Source: Acidimicrobiia bacterium
GTDB lineage: Bacteria; Actinomycetota; Acidimicrobiia; IMCC26256; PALSA-555
Reading direction: 5' to 3'
Assembly: GCA_017853455.1 (NCBI GenBank)
Contig: JAFMJM010000039.1
Location: 1-14,110 of the forward strand
Length of the DNA: 14,110 bases
The notes under the pieces were generated by a model. That model did no database searches. It saw nothing but the letters and a program-made list of their open reading frames with translations, and was not told the DNA's origin. Position 1 is the first letter of the stretch, and every line of letters begins with the position of its first letter. The position numbers and the translations under genes are program-made. Below, piece after piece: positions 7,550 through 13,304 of this stretch.

Positions 7550-8037
7550 CGGTCTCCTCCGGACGGCGAGCCGGTGTCGGTCGGTGTGGTGTGGCGCGCC
7601 CGGACGGCTTCCCACTCACCGATCATGGCGGCGAACGTCATCGGGTTGTAGATGTCCTCCTGGTAGTGGAAGCGGCCGTCGCCCGCGTACTTGACCAGGC
7701 TGAAGTTGTAGGCCCGGTGGACCGACCCGTCGCCGGGGTCCTCCATCACGGACCAGGCCTGGAACAGGATCCAGCCCCGCTCCTCGTCGACGACGTGCCA
7801 CTCCACCGGGAACTCGGCGATGCAGTTGCCGGGATGGTCCTCGACCATCGACCGGCGGTAGAAGGCCAGGACCTCGTCGCGACCGTGCATCTCCCCGACC
7901 AGGTGCTCGAGGTAGGTGCAGTCCTCGGTGAAGTGGTCGGCGAACCGGGTCCAGTCACCCGTGTCGGCGCCGTGGGCGGCGGCGGCCAGGTACGACGCGA
8001 ACGCCCGCTCCAACTCGTCCCGGGTCCACGCATCCAT
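7546..8037 (-). CDS. SnoaL/NTF2-like protein
   Basis: A 163-residue cone-shaped alpha+beta-barrel protein. The N-terminal helix (ELERAFASYLAAA) leads to DWTRFADHFTEDCTYLEH at 28-45, the typical NTF2 entry, then GRDEVLAFYRRS at 52-63 and the curved sheet strands VEWHVVDEERGWILFQAW and HRAYNFSLVKYAGDGRF. The last 15 residues are low-complexity Thr/Gly/Ser. The family includes polyketide cyclases, steroid isomerases, dehydratases and dioxygenase small subunits. Candidate polar pocket residues are Asp34, His35, Tyr42 and His45, none assignable with certainty. The ATG at 8035-8037 is preceded by GGGGAGGG with normal spacing. It is the first gene of the three-gene operon and is divergent from the aldehyde dehydrogenase. 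Confidence 0.85.
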   Translation of the reverse strand: MDAWTRDELERAFASYLAAAAHGADTGDWTRFADHFTEDCTYLEHLVGEMHGRDEVLAFYRRSMVEDHPGNCIAEFPVEWHVVDEERGWILFQAWSVMEDPGDGSVHRAYNFSLVKYAGDGRFHYQEDIYNPMTFAAMIGEWEAVRARHTTPTDTGSPSGGDR

Positions 8038-8054
8038 CCGTCCCTCCCCTCGGA

Positions 8055-8092
8055 CCGGTTCCGGCCGTCGGCGCACCGTAACCCGGAACCGG
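8055..8092. promoter_or_regulatory. Perfect 10-bp inverted repeat in the divergent promoter region
   Basis: CCGGTTCCGG at 8055-8064 and its exact reverse complement CCGGAACCGG at 8083-8092 flank 18 nt that include a minus-strand -10-like TACGGT (8075-8080). A third, smaller palindrome, TCCGGGCCCCGGA, follows at 8095-8107. The layout resembles an operator controlling both the SnoaL-led operon and the aldehyde dehydrogenase. No regulator gene lies in the window. Confidence 0.4.
8075..8080 (-). promoter_or_regulatory. Candidate -10 hexamer for the SnoaL-led operon
   Basis: TACGGT on the minus strand fits TANNNT and would begin a leader of about 30 nt containing the strong SD before 8037. No clear -35. 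Confidence 0.35.
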
Positions 8093-8175
8093 CATCCGGG
8101 CCCCGGACCGTGGCACCATGCTCCGCGGTTCCGACCTTGCGCCGCGCCGACCGGCGCCCGACCCCAGGAGACCCC

Positions 8176-9660
8176 GTGGCCGACCTCGTCGCATCCCGTA
8201 CCCCGTTCGTCGACGGCGCCTTCGTGCCGGGTCGCGGCGAGGCCCTCACGGTGATCGACCCGTGCACCGAGGAGCCGGTCGCCACGGTCGAGGGGGCGTC
8301 CGTGGAGCAGGTCGAGGAGGCGATCGTCGCCGCCCGCCGGGCCTTCGACGAGGGGCCCTGGCCGCGGATGAGCGTCGACGAGCGTTGCGCCGTGATGGAC
8401 CGCTACGCCGAGGCCCTGGCGGCCCGCGAGGAGACGATCCTGGCCACCGTGGTCGCCGAGGCCGGTTCGACCCAGCTGTTCGGTCGGGCCGCGCAGGTCG
8501 GGATGGGGCTGGCCGGCGCCCGCGAGCACGTCGCGATCGCCCGGCGCCTCCCCGAGTGGGAGCACAACGAGCTGCCCCTGCCCGAGTACGTCGCCGGCGG
8601 CAAGGTCAAGGTGTCGGTGCGGGTCCACGACCCGCTCGGAGTGGTGGCGGCCATCTCCCCGGCGAACTTCCCGTTCACCACCAACGCCTGGAAGGTCGTG
8701 CCGGCCCTCCTCACCGGGTGCACCGTGGTCCTGCGCCCGAGCCCGACCACTCCCCTCTCCGCCACGGTCATGGCCGAGGCGGCGCTCGAGGCCGGGCTGC
8801 CCCCGGGTGTGCTCAACGTCGTGCCCGAGACCACTCCAGCGGGCGCCGAGCTCCTCACCACCCACGACGGGGTCGACTGCGTGTCGTTCACCGGCTCGAC
8901 CGGCGTCGGGCGGCGCATCGCCGCCGCGGCGGCGCCGGGCATGAAGCGGCTCATCCTCGAGCTCGGCGGCAAGAGCGTGCAGTGGTACCTCGACGACGCC
9001 CTGGCGAACGGCCCCGGGGCTGCGGTGGCCGGTGCCGCCGCGGTGTTCGCGGCCCACGCCGGGCAGGGCTGCTCGCTCCAGACCCGAATGCTCGTGCCGC
9101 ACGCCCACAAGGACGCCGTGCTCGAGGCGGTGGCCGCCATGGCCGGGGCCCTGACCGTGGGTGACACCCGCGACCCGGCCACCGTGGTCGGTCCGGTCGT
9201 CTCGGCGGCGTCGCGCGACCGCATCGAGCGCCTGGTCGCCGAAGGGGTCGCCGCCGGGGGTCGCGTCGTCGTGGGCGGTGCGCGCCCCGACCACCTCGCG
9301 CGCGGGTACTTCTACCTCCCGACGGTCGTCGACGTCGACGACAACGCCAACCCGCTCGCCCAGGAGGAGATCTTCGGGCCGGTCATCACGGTGCAGGGCT
9401 ACGGCAGCATCGACGAGGCCGTGGCGATCACCAACGACTCGCGCTACGACCTGTCGGCCGGCGTCTACAGCGCCGACCCGGCGGCCGGCCTGGCCCTCGC
9501 CCCCCGGATCCGCACCGGCACGGTGCAGGTCAACGTCGGCGCCGCCGGCTCGTACACCCCGATGGGCGGCGCCAAGACGAGCGGCATCGGACGTGAGCGC
9601 GGCGTCGAGGGCATCCGGGCCTTCCAGCAGGCCAAGCACGTGGTGGTGGGCTCGCTCTGA
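8176..9660 (+). CDS. NAD(P)-dependent aldehyde dehydrogenase
   Basis: A 494-residue full-length ALDH-superfamily enzyme that oxidises an aldehyde to a carboxylate in the cytosol. SPANFPF at 161-167 supplies the oxyanion Asn164, FTGST is at 238-242, the general base Glu262 is in LELGGKS, and the nucleophile Cys299 is in GQGCSLQTR. EEIFGPVI and the C-terminal GGAKTSGIGRERG are also intact. Oddity: the position normally held by the coenzyme-binding Lys in a LKPSP motif is Arg187 (LRPSP). The GTG at 8176-8178 is chosen because AGGAG lies 5 nt upstream (8166-8170) and the family's N-terminal strand begins directly after it; the frame remains open far upstream but that part is antisense to the divergent operon. 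It converges on the oxidoreductase operon with a 27-bp gap. The substrate is not predictable. Confidence 0.95.
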   Translation: MADLVASRTPFVDGAFVPGRGEALTVIDPCTEEPVATVEGASVEQVEEAIVAARRAFDEGPWPRMSVDERCAVMDRYAEALAAREETILATVVAEAGSTQLFGRAAQVGMGLAGAREHVAIARRLPEWEHNELPLPEYVAGGKVKVSVRVHDPLGVVAAISPANFPFTTNAWKVVPALLTGCTVVLRPSPTTPLSATVMAEAALEAGLPPGVLNVVPETTPAGAELLTTHDGVDCVSFTGSTGVGRRIAAAAAPGMKRLILELGGKSVQWYLDDALANGPGAAVAGAAAVFAAHAGQGCSLQTRMLVPHAHKDAVLEAVAAMAGALTVGDTRDPATVVGPVVSAASRDRIERLVAEGVAAGGRVVVGGARPDHLARGYFYLPTVVDVDDNANPLAQEEIFGPVITVQGYGSIDEAVAITNDSRYDLSAGVYSADPAAGLALAPRIRTGTVQVNVGAAGSYTPMGGAKTSGIGRERGVEGIRAFQQAKHVVVGSL

Positions 9661-9687
9661 GCCGACCACCGGCCGCGTTGTGCGGAG

Positions 9688-10515
9688 TCAGCCCGCCGCG
9701 ACGTCCTTGAGCACCCCGAGGGTGTGGGTCGCGGCGAGGCGCTCGTCGAGATAGGCGGGTGCCTCGAGCGTGTCGATGAACCAGCCGGTCGGGCACATGG
9801 TCAGGATCTCGACGAACGAGAAGCCGACGTCGGCGACCTGCACCTCGAACGCCCGCTGGAGCATCTTGCGGGTCCGGGCCACGTTGCCCGCGTTGTTCAC
9901 CGCACACCGCCCGACGAAGGCGACCCCCTCGAGGTCGACGAGCAGGTTGGACAGTCGGATCGGGTATCCGTGCTCGCGACCGTCGCGGCCGTCGAGGGTG
10001 TTCTTGGTGCGCTGACCGAGCACCGTCGTCGCGGTGATGTGCCCACCGGTCTCCCCGAAGACCCCGTTGTTGAGCATCACACAGGTGATCCGCTCGCCGC
10101 GGGCGGCCGCGTGGATGACCTCCTGCAGCCCCTCGTTCACCATGTCGCCGTCGCCCTGGATGGTGAAGACCACCGTGTCGGGCTTGGCCCGCTTGATGCC
10201 GGTGGCCACCGACGGGGCCCGGCCGTGGAGCGCCTGGGCGACCTCGCAGTCGAGGTTGTTGGAGAACGCCGTGTAACAGCCGATCCCGAACACGCCGATG
10301 CTGCGCGACACGACGTCGATCTCCTCGAGCGTCTCGAGCACCGAGCGCATGGCGATCGGCTCGCCGCACCCGGGACAGAGATGATGGTGACCCTCGTCGA
10401 CCAGGGTCGGCGTGAAGTCGTCGACCAGGCGCGCCCCCTGCGGCGCACCGTCGGTGTCGAGCACCGCCCGACCATCGACGGTGACGACCCGCAGCTCGTC
10501 GGACCGGTGGATCAT
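9688..10515 (-). CDS. 2-oxoacid:ferredoxin oxidoreductase, beta (thiamine diphosphate) subunit
   Basis: A 275-residue TPP-binding subunit that decarboxylates a 2-oxoacid and passes electrons to iron-sulfur clusters while forming an acyl-CoA. LCPGCGE at 46-52 supplies Cys47 and Cys50; with Cys80 (GIGCYT) and Cys241 (LTMCPT) they make the proximal [4Fe-4S] site. GDGD at 121-124 and NN at 149-150 bind Mg-TPP. After the NN pair the sequence reads GVFGETGGHITATT, where the common form is YGMTGGQ, so the active-site loop is variant. The ATG overlaps the alpha-subunit stop by 4 nt (ATGA), with GGAGGG at 10519-10524. It is the last gene of the five-gene operon. Overall it looks most like the 2-oxoisovalerate/2-oxoglutarate branch, but the substrate is uncertain. 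Confidence 0.92.
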   Translation of the reverse strand: MIHRSDELRVVTVDGRAVLDTDGAPQGARLVDDFTPTLVDEGHHHLCPGCGEPIAMRSVLETLEEIDVVSRSIGVFGIGCYTAFSNNLDCEVAQALHGRAPSVATGIKRAKPDTVVFTIQGDGDMVNEGLQEVIHAAARGERITCVMLNNGVFGETGGHITATTVLGQRTKNTLDGRDGREHGYPIRLSNLLVDLEGVAFVGRCAVNNAGNVARTRKMLQRAFEVQVADVGFSFVEILTMCPTGWFIDTLEAPAYLDERLAATHTLGVLKDVAAG

Positions 10516-11597
10516 GATCCCTCCATCTCGTCGAGCACTCCCGCGAACCGCCGCCGCAGGACCTCGACGTCGTAGTCGGGCGCGATGCCGAACCCCGACG
10601 AGTCGAGGCTGAGCCCACCGACGAACCGGGTGGGCACCGCGCCGTCGAGCGCCAGCCGCACGTCGTCGACCATCTGGCCCTGGTTGTTCTCGTAGACCGC
10701 GACCAGACGGGCCCCGGCGGCTGCGTCGCGCAGCGCCGCATCGGGGAACGGGAACAACGTGATCGGACGCACCAACCCGACCCGCCGCCCATCGGCCCGG
10801 AGTTCGGCCACGGCGGCGCGTGCGTACTTCGCGGCGGTCCCGAAGGCGACCACGACCAGGTCGGCGTCGTCGCAGTCGACCACCTCGGCCATCCGCTCGA
10901 CGCCGTCGACCATCGCCGCGGTCTTCGCAGCCATCCGGGTGTAGAAGTCGTTGAGGTCGTACCCGGGTCGGTCACGGCGCTTGGTGTCGCCGAGCGGCGA
11001 GACGAGCCGGGCCTGCCCGGTGCCGCTCGTGGAGCCGTCGAGGGCCCAGTCCTTGACCGGCAGGGGTCCCAGGTCGAGCGGAGTGGGGTCGACCGAGGCG
11101 TAGGTGTGGGCGGTGTAGTAGTCGGCGAAGAGGACCACGGGAGTGCGCCACCGGTCGGCGAGGTGGAAGGCCTGCTGCACCAACGTCACCGCTTCGGCGA
11201 CGTCGAGCGGGGCGAGGACCGGTGTGCGGTAGTCGCCGTGGCCACCGCCGCGGGTGGCCTGGAAGTAGTCGCCCTGGGCGCGGGCCATGTTCAGGATCAC
11301 GAGCGGGATCTGCGCCAACGCGGCCTCGGCGATGGACTCCTGCATCAGCGACAGGCCCTGACCGGTCGAGCCGGTGGCCGAGCGGGTCCCGGTGACCGCG
11401 GCTCCCCACGCCATGCCGACCGCCTCGAGCTCGCTCTCGGCGTTGACGCAGGCTCCCCCCACCTCGGGCAGCCGGCGGGCCATGTGCTCGAGGACCTCGG
11501 TGAACGGCGTCATCGGGTAGCCGGTGAAGAACCGGCACCCGGCCGCGATCATCGCCTCGGCGATCGCCTCGGATCCCTCCATCAGCGTCGCGGTCAC
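10512..11597 (-). CDS. 2-oxoacid:ferredoxin oxidoreductase, alpha subunit
   Basis: A 361-residue subunit that completes the TPP active site and carries the transketolase-C-like domain. YPMTP at 27-31 corresponds to the substrate-contacting YPITP motif, ESELEAVGMAWGAA is at 54-67, and STGQGLSLMQE is at 77-87. QGDYFQATRGGGHGDY at 108-123 is typical of the VOR/2-oxoisovalerate type. Domain III shows LVRPITLFPFP at 275-285 and ENNQGQM at 303-309. Between NMAR and QGDYF the expected GGPGLG-type loop of about ten residues is absent. The GTG at 11595-11597 is chosen because GGGGAGGG lies 6 nt upstream (11604-11611) and it overlaps the delta stop (GTGA); the frame extends 71 codons further upstream only as antisense-like Arg-rich sequence within the delta gene. 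Confidence 0.92.
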   Translation of the reverse strand: MTATLMEGSEAIAEAMIAAGCRFFTGYPMTPFTEVLEHMARRLPEVGGACVNAESELEAVGMAWGAAVTGTRSATGSTGQGLSLMQESIAEAALAQIPLVILNMARAQGDYFQATRGGGHGDYRTPVLAPLDVAEAVTLVQQAFHLADRWRTPVVLFADYYTAHTYASVDPTPLDLGPLPVKDWALDGSTSGTGQARLVSPLGDTKRRDRPGYDLNDFYTRMAAKTAAMVDGVERMAEVVDCDDADLVVVAFGTAAKYARAAVAELRADGRRVGLVRPITLFPFPDAALRDAAAGARLVAVYENNQGQMVDDVRLALDGAVPTRFVGGLSLDSSGFGIAPDYDVEVLRRRFAGVLDEMEGS

Positions 11598-11860
11598 GGC
11601 GCACCCTCCCCGTCGACGGACACCTCGACCGGCTCGGCCAGCTTGTACACCTGAAACACGAAGTCGGGGCAGATCTGCGAGCACGCCTTGCACCCCGTGC
11701 AGCCGGGTGCGAGCACCGGGTACCGGTAGCCCCGGCGGTTGACGGCGTGGGTGGTCATCGTGAGCACGCCGGGCGGACAGGCGTCGATGCACAGGTCGCA
11801 GCCCTTGCACGCCTCCACGTCGATGACGACGTGGCCCCGGGTCAGCGTCGGGCCGCTCAC
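11594..11860 (-). CDS. 2-oxoacid:ferredoxin oxidoreductase, delta (2[4Fe-4S] ferredoxin) subunit
   Basis: An 88-residue ferredoxin-domain subunit that relays electrons from the TPP site to an external ferredoxin. Two full cluster motifs are present: Cys18, Cys21, Cys24 and Cys28 in CKGCDLCIDACP, and Cys54, Cys57, Cys60 and Cys64 in CTGCKACSQICP. The linker between them contains the usual GYRYPVL strand. The length is normal for a free-standing delta subunit. The start is GTG at 11858-11860, overlapping the gamma stop by 4 nt. The presence of delta as a separate gene marks the complex as the four-subunit type rather than the two-subunit type more usual in aerobic actinobacteria. Confidence 0.95.
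   Translation of the reverse strand: MSGPTLTRGHVVIDVEACKGCDLCIDACPPGVLTMTTHAVNRRGYRYPVLAPGCTGCKACSQICPDFVFQVYKLAEPVEVSVDGEGAP
11604..11611 (-). promoter_or_regulatory. Ribosome-binding site that fixes the alpha-subunit start
   Basis: GGGGAGGG inside the end of the delta gene stands 6 nt before GTG 11597. It decides against the longer open frame that would begin at 11810. Confidence 0.7.
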
Positions 11861-12432
11861 GCCGTCACCCCGCTCCAGGCCGGATGCGCTCCGGCCTCGA
11901 CGGCACCGGCCCCGACCCGGAGCGCCTCGCGATTGAGCGCGCCGTGCTCGGTCCGGTAGGGCGGCAGGCTGCGGGCCACCGCCTCGGCCGCGGCGTCGAG
12001 CCCGACCAGACCGGTCAGGGCGACCAGCGCACCGACCATCACCATGCTGGCCGTCATGGCGCTACCGAGGCCGAACGCGAGGTCGGTGGCCGGCACCTCG
12101 ACGACGACGCCCGGTCCGTCGAGGTCACCGACGAAGACCGTGGAGTTCACGAGGAGCAGGCTGTCGGCCCGGAGGCGGTCGCGGACGAAGTCCCAGTAGT
12201 CGTGGTGCATGACGACCGCTCCCCACGCCGCCGACACGGTGGGCGGGGCGACGATCGGTCCGTCACCGACCACCACCGTGGCGTGGGTGTTGCCGCCGCG
12301 CATCATGCCGCCGTAGCTGCCGAACAGGGACACCTCCCGCCCTTCGAGCACGGCGGCTCGCGCCACGACCTGGGCGGCGAGCTGGACCCCCTGGCCGCCG
12401 ATCCCGCTCAGGAGCAGCTCCCGCTCGGCCAT
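11857..12432 (-). CDS. 2-oxoacid:ferredoxin oxidoreductase, gamma subunit
   Basis: A 191-residue subunit of the PFOR/KOR gamma family that helps bind coenzyme A. LLLSGIGGQGVQLAAQVV (7-23) is the family signature, and GSYGGMMRGGN at 38-48 takes the place of the YGPEARGG-type segment. The ATG at 12430-12432 begins exactly at that signature; the longer open frame to 12687 is antisense-type sequence over the hydrolase gene. Its start shares one base with the upstream stop (TGATG), so translation is likely coupled to the hydrolase, and no strong SD is seen. The gene order gamma-delta-alpha-beta matches that of archaeal and thermophile POR/VOR operons. Confidence 0.93.
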   Translation of the reverse strand: MAERELLLSGIGGQGVQLAAQVVARAAVLEGREVSLFGSYGGMMRGGNTHATVVVGDGPIVAPPTVSAAWGAVVMHHDYWDFVRDRLRADSLLLVNSTVFVGDLDGPGVVVEVPATDLAFGLGSAMTASMVMVGALVALTGLVGLDAAAEAVARSLPPYRTEHGALNREALRVGAGAVEAGAHPAWSGVTA

Positions 12433-13154
12433 CAGCCGCGGGCCCACAGGGCGGTGAGGGCCGCTGCGGCCTCGACCGGACGCTGCGCCGGCCAGAAGTG
12501 GCCCGAGTCGAGCACGACCAGTTCGGCGCCCACCCGCTCGGCGAGGCGCTCGCCGAAGCGCACCGGCGCGTAGGCGTCGTGGCGCCCCCAGATCACCGCC
12601 GCCGGGCGAGCCGGACCGAGGGCGTCGACCGCCGGCTGCCACTCGGCGCCGACCGTCACCGCCGAACGGTAGAGCGCGAGGATGCACGACTTCATCGTGT
12701 CGTCGACGTGGTCGGCGAGTGCCCGGGCGGCGGCTTCGCCGATCTCGTCGACGAAGGCGAGGTAGAGCCCGTCACCGCTCATCCCGGCCATGACCTGCTC
12801 ACCGACCTCGGGGGTCTGCATCAGCTGCGCGGTGTCGTGCCAGACGTACTCGGCGTCGACGGGGCCGCTCCCGGCCGCCCAGGTGCGGATCAGGTCGGGC
12901 CGGGTCGAGGCCACCCGCTGGACGAGGAGCGACCCCCAGTCGTGCCCCACCAGGTCGACGGGCTCACCGAACGCCTCGAGCTCGGCGACGACCCACGCGG
13001 CGTAGGCCTCCTTGGTCGGTGCGAAGCCGACGGGGATCGGCGCGTCGAACCCGGGCAGCGCCAGGGCCACGGTGTCGGGCCGGGCGACCTCGGCTCGGAC
13101 GGCGTCCCAGATGCGGAAGGTCTCGGGAACCCCGTGGACGAAGACGGCGGGCAT
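12432..13154 (-). CDS. Alpha/beta-fold hydrolase (epoxide hydrolase/dehalogenase-like triad)
   Basis: A 240-residue single-domain hydrolase with no signal peptide. HGVPE at 7-11 forms the oxyanion-hole loop. The nucleophile elbow is GHDWGS at 70-75 with Asp72 rather than Ser, the acid is probably Asp193 (WGRHDAYAP), and the base His219 (DSGHFWP). An Asp nucleophile followed by Trp is typical of epoxide hydrolases, haloalkane dehalogenases and fluoroacetate dehalogenases, which attack through an ester intermediate. The cap region (about 95-170) is short, and halide- or epoxide-binding residues cannot be assigned with confidence. There is no SD; TAGGTT ends 6 nt before the ATG. It is the first gene of the operon that encodes the 2-oxoacid:ferredoxin oxidoreductase and shares one base with the gamma gene, so it likely supplies or processes that enzyme's substrate. 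Confidence 0.88.
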   Translation of the reverse strand: MPAVFVHGVPETFRIWDAVRAEVARPDTVALALPGFDAPIPVGFAPTKEAYAAWVVAELEAFGEPVDLVGHDWGSLLVQRVASTRPDLIRTWAAGSGPVDAEYVWHDTAQLMQTPEVGEQVMAGMSGDGLYLAFVDEIGEAAARALADHVDDTMKSCILALYRSAVTVGAEWQPAVDALGPARPAAVIWGRHDAYAPVRFGERLAERVGAELVVLDSGHFWPAQRPVEAAAALTALWARG

Positions 13155-13160
13155 GCGGCG

Positions 13161-13166
13161 AACCTA
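13161..13166 (-). promoter_or_regulatory. -10 hexamer of a probable leaderless promoter (hydrolase-oxidoreductase operon)
   Basis: TAGGTT on the minus strand is exactly 6 nt from the ATG at 13152-13154, with no SD between. This predicts that the five-gene mRNA starts at or near the first codon. Confidence 0.5.
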
Positions 13167-13187
13167 GCGAACGTGCGGCCGGCCCGC

Positions 13188-13220
13188 GGACGCGGTGGCG
13201 GCCACCGCCCCGCGGCGTCC
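13188..13220. repeat. Intergenic inverted repeat between divergent genes
   Basis: GGACGC (13188-13193) and GCGTCC (13215-13220) enclose a second hairpin, GGTGG-CGG-CCACC (13194-13206). It lies between the TAGGTT elements of the two divergent transcription units and could be a regulator site or just G+C-rich self-complementarity. Confidence 0.3.
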
Positions 13221-13243
13221 CGCACCGCGGGTGCCGCCCCGAC

Positions 13244-13249
13244 TAGGTT
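13244..13249 (+). promoter_or_regulatory. Candidate -10 hexamer for the ABC permease gene
   Basis: TAGGTT on the plus strand is identical to the hydrolase -10 on the other strand. It would start a leader of about 50 nt before the permease start. No clear -35. Confidence 0.35.
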
Positions 13250-13304
13250 CCGGCGGGCCGGTCCGGGGCCACCCTGACCGACAGACCGGCAGCGGGGTGG
13301 GTCC

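Noticed and set aside
7546..9669. A 707-codon minus-strand open frame that includes the SnoaL-like protein
   Set aside because: Only the last 163 codons are real. The upstream part is antisense to the aldehyde dehydrogenase and low-complexity, and a strong SD marks the true start at 8037, so this is not a fusion protein.
12498..13277. Plus-strand open frame antisense to the alpha/beta hydrolase
   Set aside because: No domain, no SD, and it crosses the promoter of the opposite operon.
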